Source of the DNA: Jeongeupia wiesaeckerbachi
GTDB taxonomy: Bacteria; Pseudomonadota; Gammaproteobacteria; Burkholderiales; Chitinibacteraceae
Direction: 5' to 3'
Assembly (NCBI RefSeq): GCF_050916355.1
Contig: NZ_CP136946.1
Coordinates: forward strand, 3,038,001 to 3,102,000
Length of the DNA: 64,000 nucleotides
Positions 1 through 8,587 of this stretch are shown here, in pieces. Numbering within the stretch: position 1 is the stretch's first letter; every line of letters begins with the position of its first letter. Under the pieces are notes generated by a model. The model did no database searches. It saw only the letters and a list, made by a program, of their open reading frames with translations, and was not told where the DNA came from. The position numbers and the translations under genes are program-made.

Positions 1-636
1 ACGGTTGTGGCGCAACTGGATGTTGGCGGTCGGAAAGCCGAGTTCGCGACCTAGTTTGTCGCCGCCGATCACCCGCCCCGAAATCGAATACGGACGACCG
101 AGCAACGCAGCAGCATGCGCCATCTGCCCGCCGGCCAGTGCGGCGCGCACAGCGGTTGACGATACGCGCCCGTCGCCACTGGCGACCGTCGGCAGTGCAT
201 GCGCATCGAACACCGGAGACTGGGCGAGCAGGGCGATATTGCCCGCCCGGCGCGCGCCAAAACAGAAGTCGTCGCCGACAACCACAAATCGGGCGTTGAG
301 CCGCTTGGCGATGATCTCGTCGCGGAAAGCCTCGGCCTCGTAGCTGGCGAAGCGCCGGTCGAAACGCTGTACGACCAGGTAATCAATGCCTTCGGCGGCC
401 AGTAGTTCGGCTTTTTCGCGAAAACTCGTGAGGCGTGCCGGCGCAGAGTCGGGCGCAAACAATTCGCGCGGGTGCGGCTCGAACGTCAGCACGGCGGTCG
501 CCAGACCGCGCGCGCGCGCGACATCGCGAACCTTGGTCAGCATGGCTTGGTGACCGAGATGCAGGCCATCAAAATTGCCGATGGTCAACGCACAGGGCGG
601 AAGATGGGCTGCGGCTACACCGCGTACGACTTGCAT
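1..636 (-). CDS. ribF: Bifunctional riboflavin kinase/FAD synthetase (5' part; gene runs off the left edge)
   Basis: RibF phosphorylates riboflavin to FMN and adenylates FMN to FAD in the cytoplasm. The ATG is at 636 on the minus strand and 212 codons are open to the window edge. The N-terminal FAD synthetase nucleotidyltransferase fold is clear: the phosphate-binding motif TIGNFDGLHLGHQ lies near residues 17-29, followed by VLTFEPHPRELF and a VVVGDDFCFG motif. The beginning of the riboflavin kinase domain is present at the edge (GRVIGGDKLGRELGFPTANI). The C-terminal third lies outside the window. A sigma70-type promoter is visible upstream at 670-698. In many proteobacteria ribF precedes ileS and lspA, but that cannot be tested here. 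Identity is secure. Confidence 0.95.
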   Translation of the reverse strand, partial: MQVVRGVAAAHLPPCALTIGNFDGLHLGHQAMLTKVRDVARARGLATAVLTFEPHPRELFAPDSAPARLTSFREKAELLAAEGIDYLVVQRFDRRFASYEAEAFRDEIIAKRLNARFVVVGDDFCFGARRAGNIALLAQSPVFDAHALPTVASGDGRVSSTAVRAALAGGQMAHAAALLGRPYSISGRVIGGDKLGRELGFPTANIQLRHNR

Positions 637-669
637 GATCGGCAATGGCAATCGGTTGCAAAACCATAG

Positions 670-698
670 ATTTTAACGGTTAAGCGCCGGCTTGTCAG
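670..698 (-). promoter_or_regulatory. Sigma70-type promoter of ribF
   Basis: On the minus strand, CTGACA (698-693) and TAAAAT (675-670) are separated by 17 bases. Each matches the consensus at 5 of 6 positions. The predicted transcription start lies about 27 bases before the ribF ATG. This is inferred from sequence only. Confidence 0.6.
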
Positions 699-774
699 GC
701 GCGTGGCCAGCGATGTTTTTGCGCTTTCGTCCTGGGTGCCCTCTATATTGAAAGCCATATGTCAGGGGTGAGCG

Positions 775-3195
775 ATGAACGAGCTGTATCCAGCCGTACT
801 CCGATTGATACCCATCCTTATCGCGGGGCTCTCGCTCTACGGTGGTTTGGCATGGCTTCGATATTGCGCAACCTGTCCGGAGTCGCAGCGCCCAAGGCTG
901 ATTGCGGCTGCGACGGTGGCGATAGGTGGCGGACTCTGGGCCGCTTCGCTTTGCCGGCTACTGATCAGTAGCCCTGAATCGTTCGACAAGCTCGCACCAC
1001 TTCCACTCTTCGCCGCACTGGCCCTCTTCGTGCTGGGGGTGGGCGTTATCCTGCGTCCGCTCATTCTGAACAGACTGCGGATTGCCGGTCGAATCATCAC
1101 CAGCCTCGCCCTGGCGCTGGCACTACTGTCTGCGGATCGCCTTCTTTTGTGGCAGTGGCCGCACTCGATCGAGACGCAGTGGGTAGTGGCCCTGCTCGCG
1201 CTGATCTCGGCATTCGTCATCACCTGGGGGGGCGATCGAAGTGCTCAAGGCATCCTCTCATCCGCTCAATGCGCCGTTGCGCTAGTGGTGTTTGCGTTGG
1301 CGGCAGGATCAATGCCGCTGCATGTGGCCGAGATCAATGCGCCGCAGGCCGGCGGGGAGGCCTGGCGGCTCTTGGTGCTGGCACTGCTCGGCACCTTGTT
1401 CATCGTGTTTGCGGCACTCTCCCCGACACTTGCCGAGCTCTTGGTCTCGACGAGCGACGAGAACGGGTCCATTCGGCCAGGGCAGGCGTGGCGCCGACAA
1501 TCTGCGCTGGCAATTGCCGTACTGGTTGTTGTAATCGGCGCGGGTGACAGCTGGACCATTGCTCAGCATCGTAATGCGACGCAAATGTGGGCCCCTCAGC
1601 ACGGCGTGTCGCTCGACGAACTCAATAATCTGCACCATGTGCGACAAGATCTTGCCGGCACGCCCTCGGTACAGGCCTGGCGTAGCGCTGAAGGCGAGCA
1701 ACTGCGTCAAAGCTGGCTAAATTGGCGCAACCAGCCAGCAGCCGACCTTGGCGCCCGAGATGCGACTTTGCTGGCCCTGCCGACGCGCCTTGATGAAGCT
1801 GCGGGGGTGAAGGGTGCTGCCACGTCTTATCAGTCGGAGCGGGAGCGCTTGCTTCAGGCGATCGATAACCGCCAGCAGGCGCTGATCAAGCAGCTGGGGC
1901 AAATCCAGGGGGCGGCAGACCGCACCGGCGCCGCTACCCAAGCCATCGGCACCGCAACGCTGATCGTGTCGCTACTGCTCATTCCCGGTGCGTTCTGGTT
2001 GATCACCATCCTTGGGCGGCGAGCACGTTCGGCGCGTGCCGAACAGCATCATTTAAAGGCGGATATGCTCGAGCGCGAGGCGCTCAGCGTTACCCTTCAG
2101 CGCAGCAACGAGGCGCTTGAGCGCGGCTTGGAAGCCTTGCGCCGCCACCTTCAGGATGTCTCGCTGCAGCGCGAGCTTGGTCGCATGCTTGAGTGCTGTC
2201 AGACCTTCGACGAGGCGCGCGACATCATTCGAACCAGCATGGCGAAGCTGTTCCCCGAAAGCGCGGGGCAGTTGTTTATCGACAATCCGGTCACCGCGCA
2301 GCTTGAGGAGGCCTGTCGTTGGGGCGAACTCCCCAGGACACAGACCACGATGGCCCCTGACGATTGCTGGGGTGTGCGACTGGGGCAGGCGCACTGGCTT
2401 CAGTCGCCGCAGCACGGGCCGCGGTGTCGGCACGTACCCATTGCGCCAGCAAGACAAAGTCTCTGCATCCCCATGACCGCTCAAGGAAAAAACCAGGGGG
2501 TCGTCACGCTGCTCGGCTCGCTATCCCGCTCGGAAAATCAGTTCAGCGATGTAGAGCACCAATTGGCGCTATCGGTGGCCGAGCAGATCTCGCTCGCCAT
2601 CGCCAACCTGCAGCTTCGCGAAACCTTGAAGCTTCAGTCGATATCCGACCCACTCACCGGCTTGTTCAATCGCCGTTATCTCGAAGAGTGTCTGCGGCGC
2701 GAACTGGCGCGCGCCAAGCGCAGCCATGGCACGCTGGGCGTGGCGATGATCGATATCGATCATTTCAAGCGCTACAACGACACCTACGGCCACGAAGCGG
2801 GTGACGCCGTACTTCGCGCCTTGGCGCAGTGCCTGCTCAACCTAGGGCGGGCGGATGATGTGGTTTGCCGTTATGGCGGCGAGGAATTCACCGTGCTGCT
2901 GCCGAGCATCGACCACGAAGGCTTGACCGACTGGGGGGAGCGATTGATGGCGGCCGTGCGTCTCTTGTCGGTCGACTTCCATGGTCAGCGACTGATTGGC
3001 ATCACGATTTCAATTGGCGCCATGCTTGTTGGTGGCGCCGATTCGGATACCGACTCGCCACTGGAGTTGGCTGATGCAGCGCTTTACGCCGCCAAACGGG
3101 AAGGGCGGAATCGCCTGCGCTGGTGGACGCCGTCCGACCCAAGTCGCACAGAGGCCGAGCGGGGCGCCGCCACGCCCCTTCAGCCGGCGCACTGA
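775..3195 (+). CDS. Membrane-bound diguanylate cyclase with GAF and GGDEF domains
   Basis: This 806-residue protein should make cyclic di-GMP from two GTP. The N-terminal ~250 residues contain several hydrophobic segments. A soluble, probably periplasmic stretch and a further membrane segment near residues 385-410 follow, then a coiled-coil linker (about 415-465) and a GAF-like sensor (about 470-630). The C-terminal GGDEF domain starts at SDPLTGLFNRRYLEE. The active site GGEEF is at residues 701-705. An RxxD product-inhibition site (RADD, 692-695) sits exactly five residues upstream, so activity is probably feedback-limited. No EAL domain is present. The ATG at 775 follows an AGGGGTGAG ribosome site. 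The gene ends one base before the convergent flgA, with no terminator between. The signal it senses is unknown. Confidence 0.9.
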   Translation: MNELYPAVLRLIPILIAGLSLYGGLAWLRYCATCPESQRPRLIAAATVAIGGGLWAASLCRLLISSPESFDKLAPLPLFAALALFVLGVGVILRPLILNRLRIAGRIITSLALALALLSADRLLLWQWPHSIETQWVVALLALISAFVITWGGDRSAQGILSSAQCAVALVVFALAAGSMPLHVAEINAPQAGGEAWRLLVLALLGTLFIVFAALSPTLAELLVSTSDENGSIRPGQAWRRQSALAIAVLVVVIGAGDSWTIAQHRNATQMWAPQHGVSLDELNNLHHVRQDLAGTPSVQAWRSAEGEQLRQSWLNWRNQPAADLGARDATLLALPTRLDEAAGVKGAATSYQSERERLLQAIDNRQQALIKQLGQIQGAADRTGAATQAIGTATLIVSLLLIPGAFWLITILGRRARSARAEQHHLKADMLEREALSVTLQRSNEALERGLEALRRHLQDVSLQRELGRMLECCQTFDEARDIIRTSMAKLFPESAGQLFIDNPVTAQLEEACRWGELPRTQTTMAPDDCWGVRLGQAHWLQSPQHGPRCRHVPIAPARQSLCIPMTAQGKNQGVVTLLGSLSRSENQFSDVEHQLALSVAEQISLAIANLQLRETLKLQSISDPLTGLFNRRYLEECLRRELARAKRSHGTLGVAMIDIDHFKRYNDTYGHEAGDAVLRALAQCLLNLGRADDVVCRYGGEEFTVLLPSIDHEGLTDWGERLMAAVRLLSVDFHGQRLIGITISIGAMLVGGADSDTDSPLELADAALYAAKREGRNRLRWWTPSDPSRTEAERGAATPLQPAH

Positions 3196-3196
3196 C

Positions 3197-3877
3197 TCAG
3201 GGGGCGGCGTCCACGGTGCCGTCGGCATTGGCAATACCCTGAAGTATTTGATTGCCGCCGAGCCGGACACGGACCACCTGTCCTTCTGTTGCATTGCCGA
3301 GTGCAGTGCCTTCGTTGCTGACATCGATGCCGCCGATCCGGACGATCAGTTTTACTCGCTGCCCCTGACGAATCACCGATGCGGCGCGCAGCATTTCAGC
3401 GCGAAAGGGCGCGCCGCTCGCCACGGCCATGCCCAGTGTTTGCCCTACGGCCTGATGCGTATCAAGCACGATACTCCCCGGCAGGTCGGCAAGATCTCCG
3501 CGGCGCAATTGCACATCCCCGGCCCCCAGTGCATGGCCGGCCGGCAACGGCCGGGCCGCCACGTAGTAGCTCACTTCCTGACCGATCCGCGCGGGCAGAT
3601 TGATCGACCAGTCGGCGCCATCAACGCAACGAATCCGGATCTGCGTGTTCCCCAGGAGGCGATGGCCCGGAGCCAACTGGAAGTCACGCTGGGCGCACGC
3701 GGCTAGCCTGAGACGGCTATCCAGTTGGCCAACCTTGACCGTGGCCCCGGGCGAATTGGCAAGCTGCTGCTTCACCCAGGACTCGGCCTCGCGCCGCAAG
3801 ACGTCATTGTCCGTCGGTGCGGCAAGCGCCGTATTGAAAGAGGCGGACAGCAGGAGAGAAGCAAGGAGGAATTTCAT
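3197..3877 (-). CDS. flgA: Flagellar P-ring assembly chaperone FlgA
   Basis: FlgA is a periplasmic chaperone for assembly of the flagellar P ring from FlgI. The 226-residue product starts with a signal peptide (MKFLLASLLLSASFNTALA). The C-terminal SAF/ChapFlgA region shows the family pattern (VGQTLGMAVASGAPFRAEML, then RQGQRVKLIV, ending GIANADGTVDAAP). A start 20 codons upstream at 3937 is open, but the ATG at 3877 gives a proper signal peptide. No ribosome site precedes this ATG; instead a TATAAT lies only 7 bases upstream. flgA usually sits beside flgM or the flgBCDE operon. Here it is isolated between a diguanylate cyclase and a lipoprotein gene, so the rest of the flagellar genes must be elsewhere. 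Confidence 0.9.
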   Translation of the reverse strand: MKFLLASLLLSASFNTALAAPTDNDVLRREAESWVKQQLANSPGATVKVGQLDSRLRLAACAQRDFQLAPGHRLLGNTQIRIRCVDGADWSINLPARIGQEVSYYVAARPLPAGHALGAGDVQLRRGDLADLPGSIVLDTHQAVGQTLGMAVASGAPFRAEMLRAASVIRQGQRVKLIVRIGGIDVSNEGTALGNATEGQVVRVRLGGNQILQGIANADGTVDAAP

Positions 3878-3883
3878 CGGGCC

Positions 3884-3889
3884 ATTATA
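3884..3889 (-). promoter_or_regulatory. Perfect -10 hexamer (TATAAT) directly upstream of flgA
   Basis: TATAAT reads on the minus strand from 3889 to 3884. With usual spacing the transcript would start at 3877, the A of the flgA ATG, giving a leaderless mRNA. There is no good -35 element and no ribosome site. This could be coincidental, and flagellar genes often use sigma28 or sigma54 promoters. Confidence 0.3.
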
Positions 3890-3994
3890 ACGGGCTGTTG
3901 CAGTCGCGCTGCATGTCACCGCGCCTGTAAACAGCACGTCACGTTAACGCCTTAGCTTCAGCGCTTTTCGCGCAACGACTAAGGACTGGACCTG

Positions 3995-5968
3995 ATGAAG
4001 CAACGCATTCCGCCGCTGGTGCTGGCGACTCTGATGACGGCAGGATTGGTCGCCTGCGGTGGCGGCGATGGCGACAGCAGCTCTGCGCCGACCCCGGCCC
4101 CCACGCCAACGCCCGCTCCGACCCCCGCGCCATCGGCCGGCGCCAAAACCGGCCAGTTCTTTGATGCTGAAGTGGCGGGGCTGGAATATGTCACCAGCTC
4201 TGACAATGCCACCAGAATGACCGACGCCAGCGGTGTGTTCGGCTACCAAGATGGCGACACGGTTACGTTCCGCATCGGCGACATCGTGCTCGGGCAAGTC
4301 AAGGGCAAGAACAAAATTACACTGGCCGATTTCGACCCGGCCGACCCGCTGTCGGACAAGGTCATTGCGCGGGCGCGCCTGCTGCAAACGCTGGATGCCG
4401 ACCAGAATCCGGACAACGGCATTGCCATCGAGGCGGCCACGCGCAATGCACTGAAAGGCAAGACGCTGCCGCTCGACGATATGCAGGCGTTCGACGCAGC
4501 TGCCAGCGGCGTACTGGGCAAGGTGCCGGTCAGCGCGGCCAATGCGCGTGAACACTTCGAGTCAACGCTGGCCATGCTCGGCGGCGCGGCAAGCACCAAG
4601 GTCAACGCTTCGGGCGTGACGTTTGAAATCAGCAAGTATCGCGTACAGGTGCCGACAAATTTCTATGTCGCCTATCCGGGGAGCGATGCCGGCATCAAGG
4701 CTGCGTTCCCGCAGGGGTTTCCGCTTTCGATCGGTTCGAGCATTGCCTACAAGGGCAGGGAAGCCGACGGCAGTCAGCTGTTTTACATCCTGACCGACCG
4801 CGGCCCCAATGGTGATTCGCCGGATCAGGTCGACGGCAAGAAGAGCAAGGTCTTCCCGGCGCCGGGCTTCAATCCGAAAATTGGCCTGATGCGCTTGAAG
4901 AACGGTGTGGCCAGTGTCGAATCGACTACCGACCTCAAGGATGTCGATGGCAGCAATATGAGCGGCCTGCCCATTCCCGATGGCTCGGTCGGTGCGAGCA
5001 ATGAAGTCGCCCTGAACGAGACGCTGGGCAAACTCGCCCCGGCATACAGCGCCCACGGCATCGACCCGGAAGGCTTGTCGATCGACAAGGACGGCAAACT
5101 CTGGCTTACCGACGAATACGGCCCCTTCCTGGCCCAGCTTGACCCGTCGACCGGCAAACTCCTGAAGAAGCTGGCGCCGGGCGCAGGCTTGCCCGCCATC
5201 ATCGCCAAACGTCAGGCCAATCGCGGCTTTGAGGGGGTAGCGGTAACGCCGTCGGGCAAGGTTGTAGCCATGCTGCAGTCGATCATGTCGATGGATGACG
5301 CCAAGGACAGCAACAACAAGACGCAAAAAACCAGCAAGGCGCCGGTGATTCGTCTCGTCGAATACGACCCGGCCACCGGCGCGACGCGCATGCTGGCCTA
5401 TCCGTTCGATACGTCGCTGTATGGCAAGGCGAAGGACGCCAAGCTGGGTGACCTGATCGCGCTGTCGGAAACCCGCTTCCTGCTGGTCGAACAAGGCGAG
5501 CAGAAGGACGGCATCGTTCACAATATGCTGGTCTTGATCGATACCAGCGCAGCGACCGACCTGACCGGCAAGGCGATCAACGGGCTTGAGGTGGAGTACC
5601 AGAGTGATCTGGCCGTCATCAAGGCCGGCGGCGTTACGCCCATTGCCAAACGGGTGCTGGCAGACCTGCGCGACGCAAAATTCGGCTGGGTGGCCGAGAA
5701 GGCGGAAGGCCTGACGTTGATCGACGCCAATACCATTGCGCTGATCAATGACAATGATTTTGGCCTGTCGGGCAAGATCATTGACGACAAGGGCGTGGCG
5801 CTCAAGGGTGATGATTGCAGCCAGGATGCCAATGGGGCGCTAACCGGCAGCAAGTGCGCGACACTGCTCAATCCGAAGTACAAGATCGGCCGCGGCAGCG
5901 ATGACGAGCGCCCAAGCCGGTTGTGGGTCATCCGCTTTGGTACGGCCCTGAAGGACATCGCCCTTTAA
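3995..5968 (+). CDS. Lipoprotein with phytase-like (esterase-like activity of phytase) domain
   Basis: This is a 657-residue exported protein. The N-terminus is a type II signal peptide with lipobox LVAC (Cys about residue 21), so it is predicted to be a lipid-anchored envelope protein. A glycine/serine and Thr-Pro-Ala linker follows (about residues 22-48), of the type seen in secreted betaproteobacterial proteins. A small unrecognised N-terminal domain spans about 50-200. The rest matches the phytase-like PF13449 beta-propeller family (LTDRGPNGDSPDQVDGK, GIDPEGLSIDKDGKLWLTDEYGPF, NRGFEGVAVTPSGKVVAMLQS, EGLTLIDANTIALINDNDFG). The substrate is not known for most members; phosphate-ester hydrolysis is the family suggestion. 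It is followed by a strong hairpin terminator. Confidence 0.85.
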   Translation: MKQRIPPLVLATLMTAGLVACGGGDGDSSSAPTPAPTPTPAPTPAPSAGAKTGQFFDAEVAGLEYVTSSDNATRMTDASGVFGYQDGDTVTFRIGDIVLGQVKGKNKITLADFDPADPLSDKVIARARLLQTLDADQNPDNGIAIEAATRNALKGKTLPLDDMQAFDAAASGVLGKVPVSAANAREHFESTLAMLGGAASTKVNASGVTFEISKYRVQVPTNFYVAYPGSDAGIKAAFPQGFPLSIGSSIAYKGREADGSQLFYILTDRGPNGDSPDQVDGKKSKVFPAPGFNPKIGLMRLKNGVASVESTTDLKDVDGSNMSGLPIPDGSVGASNEVALNETLGKLAPAYSAHGIDPEGLSIDKDGKLWLTDEYGPFLAQLDPSTGKLLKKLAPGAGLPAIIAKRQANRGFEGVAVTPSGKVVAMLQSIMSMDDAKDSNNKTQKTSKAPVIRLVEYDPATGATRMLAYPFDTSLYGKAKDAKLGDLIALSETRFLLVEQGEQKDGIVHNMLVLIDTSAATDLTGKAINGLEVEYQSDLAVIKAGGVTPIAKRVLADLRDAKFGWVAEKAEGLTLIDANTIALINDNDFGLSGKIIDDKGVALKGDDCSQDANGALTGSKCATLLNPKYKIGRGSDDERPSRLWVIRFGTALKDIAL

Positions 5969-5985
5969 TACCGTTGTCTGCACAA

Positions 5986-6015
5986 GCAAAGAGCCCCGTT
6001 TTCGGGGCTCTTTGC
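5986..6015 (+). terminator. Rho-independent terminator after the phytase-like lipoprotein gene
   Basis: A perfect 13-bp stem (GCAAAGAGCCCCG, 5986-5998) with a TTTT loop pairs with 6003-6015. The A-rich and T-rich base of the stem supplies the U-tract. It lies 18 bases after the stop codon. Confidence 0.85.
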
Positions 6016-6078
6016 TTTGCGACTGCGTGCCGGGGGCAGGTCACTTACAATGGCTGGCTATTCTCATGGAGTCCCCCA

Positions 6079-7557
6079 ATGCTCGACCTGCTTTTTGGCA
6101 TCACGACGCTGGTTGTCCTGATTGCCGGCGTTGTCGTGGTGCTGCGGCTGCAGCAGCTCGCCCGCACCCAACAGGACGTGCTCGACCTGCTGTCGCAGGA
6201 GTTGGAAGCCAAGCACCGACAGATGCTCGGTGACCTGCATGCCGGGCTCGCCAGGCAGAGCGAATCACAACACGCGGCCTTGGCGCAGCATGGCAGTTTG
6301 CTCAACGACGCAATCAGTCGTTCCGCAGGGCAGCTGCGCGACGCCATGGGCGAATCGTTCGACCGTTTGCGCGGTGGCGTGAGTGCCGAGCTGAAGGATA
6401 CTCGTGAGGCGCTCAACCGTTTGGCCAGTACGCAAAGTGAATCGCTGTCGGCCATGCGGCTGTCGCTGACGTCGACTTTGTCGGAAACCCGGGAGCTGAT
6501 GCTCAAGCAGCTGGCCGACATCGCTGCCGAGCTCAAGGGCAAGCAAGACGCGTTACGCGAGGACGTGCTGGTCAAGCTGTCGACCATGCTGGCCGAGCAG
6601 TCCAAGCGCGAAATGGAGCAGATCCAGACCCTGCTGCAAGCAACATCGCAGCAATTGACAACCACCGTTGGTGAACTGACCAAGACCGCCGATACGCGTT
6701 TGGCCGAGATTTCCGGCAAGGTCAATGAGCGCCTTGATGAGGGCTTCAAGAAAACCAACGAAACCTTCGCCAACGTGATGGCACGGCTGGCAACGATCGA
6801 TGAGGCGCAAAAGAAAATCGACGGGCTGACGACCAACGTCGTCAGCCTGCAAGAGCTGCTTGGCGACAAGCGCTCGCGCGGGGCATTCGGCGAAGTGCAG
6901 CTTGAGCATCTGGTGCGTAATGTCTTGCCCGCACAGGTCTACGAATTTCAGGCGACCTTGTCGAACGGGACCCGTGCCGATTGCGTACTGCGCTTGCCGG
7001 AGCCGACCGGTTTGGTGGCCGTGGACGCCAAGTTCCCGCTGGAAAACTACCACCGGATGTTCGATCCGGCGTCGGACAAGGTCGTCGCGACACGTGCCTT
7101 CAAGGTCGACGTCAAAAAACACATCGACGATATTTCCGGCAAGTACATCATTGCCAATGAAACCGCCGATGGTGCGGTGATGTTCGTGCCGGCCGAGGCG
7201 GTATTTGCCGAAATCCATGCTTACCACCCGGAGCTGGTGCAGCACGCACTGGCCAAGCGAGTGTGGATCGTGTCGCCGACCACGCTGATGGCGGTGCTCA
7301 ATACCGCCCGTGCCGTCATCAAGGATGTCGAGACCCGCAAGCAGGTCCACATCATCAAGGAGGCGCTCGGCCGCCTGTCGCAGGAGTTCGGCCGTTTCGA
7401 TGAGCGGATGAAGAAGCTGGCGACACATATTCGCCAGGCGCATGACGACGTCCAGAACGTGGCCATTACCAGCGAAAAAATCTCGCGGCGCTTTGTTGAA
7501 ATCGAGCAGGTCAAACTCGAGGGAGATGGCAGCGACTCTCCCCGAATCGAGGCATAA
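6079..7557 (+). CDS. rmuC: DNA recombination protein RmuC
   Basis: RmuC is a predicted nuclease-fold protein that limits recombination at inverted repeats. This 492-residue copy has an N-terminal membrane helix (MLDLLFGITTLVVLIAGVVVV). A long coiled coil follows to about residue 260, and then the RmuC core domain (LLGDKRSRGAFGEVQLEHLV; DCVLRLPEPTGLVAVDAKFPLENY; FVPAEAVFAEI; VWIVSPTTLMAVLNTARAV). The reading frame is open back to 5923, inside the preceding gene. The ATG at 6079 is chosen because GGAG lies 7 bases upstream and the membrane helix starts there. It is a single-gene unit between two hairpins. Confidence 0.93.
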   Translation: MLDLLFGITTLVVLIAGVVVVLRLQQLARTQQDVLDLLSQELEAKHRQMLGDLHAGLARQSESQHAALAQHGSLLNDAISRSAGQLRDAMGESFDRLRGGVSAELKDTREALNRLASTQSESLSAMRLSLTSTLSETRELMLKQLADIAAELKGKQDALREDVLVKLSTMLAEQSKREMEQIQTLLQATSQQLTTTVGELTKTADTRLAEISGKVNERLDEGFKKTNETFANVMARLATIDEAQKKIDGLTTNVVSLQELLGDKRSRGAFGEVQLEHLVRNVLPAQVYEFQATLSNGTRADCVLRLPEPTGLVAVDAKFPLENYHRMFDPASDKVVATRAFKVDVKKHIDDISGKYIIANETADGAVMFVPAEAVFAEIHAYHPELVQHALAKRVWIVSPTTLMAVLNTARAVIKDVETRKQVHIIKEALGRLSQEFGRFDERMKKLATHIRQAHDDVQNVAITSEKISRRFVEIEQVKLEGDGSDSPRIEA

Positions 7558-7582
7558 AAAAATGCCCGCTGGCAGGCGGGCA
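7556..7582. terminator. Hairpin with an adjacent A7 tract at the end of rmuC
   Basis: TGCCCGC (7563-7569) pairs with GCGGGCA (7576-7582) around a 6-base loop. The A7 run at 7556-7562 makes it a good rho-independent terminator for minus-strand transcripts. For rmuC itself the hairpin lacks a following T run, so its role there is less certain. Confidence 0.5.
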
Positions 7583-7683
7583 CGCAAGTCATGAGGAGAG
7601 ATGAAGCTTTGCCGTTTGTTCCTGTGTGGTTCAAGCGGCACAAATCCATCTTAGGCCCAAGCCGTCGCGCCCCCCATGGACAA

Positions 7684-7699
7684 ACTCACACTTGTGAGT
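7684..7699. repeat. Short inverted repeat upstream of the DUF4124 gene
   Basis: ACTCACA (7684-7690) and TGTGAGT (7693-7699) form a near-perfect 16-bp palindrome in the 279-bp gap between rmuC and the DUF4124 gene. It could be an operator. No regulator is known for it and the rest of the gap shows nothing I can name. Confidence 0.3.
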
Positions 7700-7836
7700 A
7701 GTGCCACTCGGATATGTCAGGTGTGGTCTTTTACGCAATTGAATGGCCGCTTTATTTGCGCTGCTTGCACCGCACCGGATTAAGCGTTATTAGATTTGGC
7801 GATTCCACGTACCAACAGAAAGATTGGAGAGGTCGA

Positions 7837-8265
7837 ATGAAACTGAATCTGGCGCTGCTGGCGCTTTGCCTGGTAACCGGGGTGGCGCATGCCGAAATCT
7901 ATAAATGGAAGGACGCCAGTGGTAATTGGCAGTACTCCGATACGCCGCCGGCCGGGGCCGACAAGGGTAAGGCGCAGGTCGTGAAAACGGCGAAGCAGCC
8001 CGTGACCGTTGCGCCCGCTGCCGCAGCGTCGAAGGCCAGTGCGCCGGCAGCTGCGGCATCCGCCCCGCAGGCGGCGCCTCAGGCAAAAGACGAGAGCAAG
8101 AAAGACCCGAAGGCGTGCGCCGAAGCCAGGAAGCGGCTCGGCTACCTGCAAACGGCCCGTTACAACAGCCTGAACGAGAAGGGTAAGGTCGAGTTCATGA
8201 CCGAAGAGCGCAAAAAAGAAGAAATTGCCGCCACGCAGGAAACCATCAAGGAAGCCTGCGGCTAA
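7837..8265 (+). CDS. DUF4124 domain-containing exported protein
   Basis: This is a 142-residue protein with a signal peptide (MKLNLALLALCLVTGVAHA) followed by the DUF4124 signature EIYKWKDASGNWQYSDTPP near the mature N-terminus. An Ala/Pro-rich linker and a charged helical C-terminus with two cysteines (KACAEARKR ... IKEACG) follow. DUF4124 proteins are small periplasmic proteins common in beta- and gammaproteobacteria with no firm function. The ATG at 7837 follows GGAGAGGTCG, and the frame remains open upstream to 7714. The gene converges on rnfH with 6 bases between the stop codons. Confidence 0.88.
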   Translation: MKLNLALLALCLVTGVAHAEIYKWKDASGNWQYSDTPPAGADKGKAQVVKTAKQPVTVAPAAAASKASAPAAAASAPQAAPQAKDESKKDPKACAEARKRLGYLQTARYNSLNEKGKVEFMTEERKKEEIAATQETIKEACG

Positions 8266-8271
8266 ACCGCT

Positions 8272-8583
8272 CTAAAGTTCGCCGCCGCCTTTTTTCATCG
8301 CCTTGCCTTCGGCAACGCGGCGGCGGCGCACTTCCTTGGGGTCGGCGATCAGCGGCCGGTAGATTTCAACCCGATCTCGGTCACGCAATACGGCGTCCAG
8401 CTTGATCGCTTTGCCGAAAATGCCGACCTTGTTCTGCGTCAGGTCGATTTCGGCAAACTCATCCAGCAATCCCGACTGCACGATGGCCGCTTCTGCCGTC
8501 GCGCCTGGCGGCAGGCGCACCGTTACCAGTTTTTGTTTGTCGGGCGTGGCGAACACCACTTCAACGCTGATTTGATCGCTCAT
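8272..8583 (-). CDS. rnfH: RnfH family ubiquitin-like protein (RatB)
   Basis: This is a 103-residue member of the RnfH/UPF0125 family, a beta-grasp (ubiquitin-like) fold (VEVVFATPDKQKLVTVRLP; VGIFGKAIKLDAVLRDRDRVEIYRPL). The family terminal motif DPKEVRRRRVAEGKAMKK is present. Its role is unclear; the pairing with ratA is widely conserved. The ATG at 8583 lies 4 bases after the ratA stop codon, so the two are translationally coupled. A start at 8595 is also open but would overlap ratA. Confidence 0.92.
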   Translation of the reverse strand: MSDQISVEVVFATPDKQKLVTVRLPPGATAEAAIVQSGLLDEFAEIDLTQNKVGIFGKAIKLDAVLRDRDRVEIYRPLIADPKEVRRRRVAEGKAMKKGGGEL

Positions 8584-8587
8584 CGAT

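Noticed and set aside
4081..4140. Thr-Pro-Ala-coding tract in the lipoprotein gene as a phase-variable repeat
   Set aside because: The DNA units vary at many positions and are not perfect tandem repeats, so slippage is unlikely. It is an ordinary flexible linker.
5923..6078. Longer start for rmuC inside the preceding gene
   Set aside because: It would run through the terminator at 5986-6015 and has no ribosome site. The ATG at 6079 has GGAG and starts the membrane helix.
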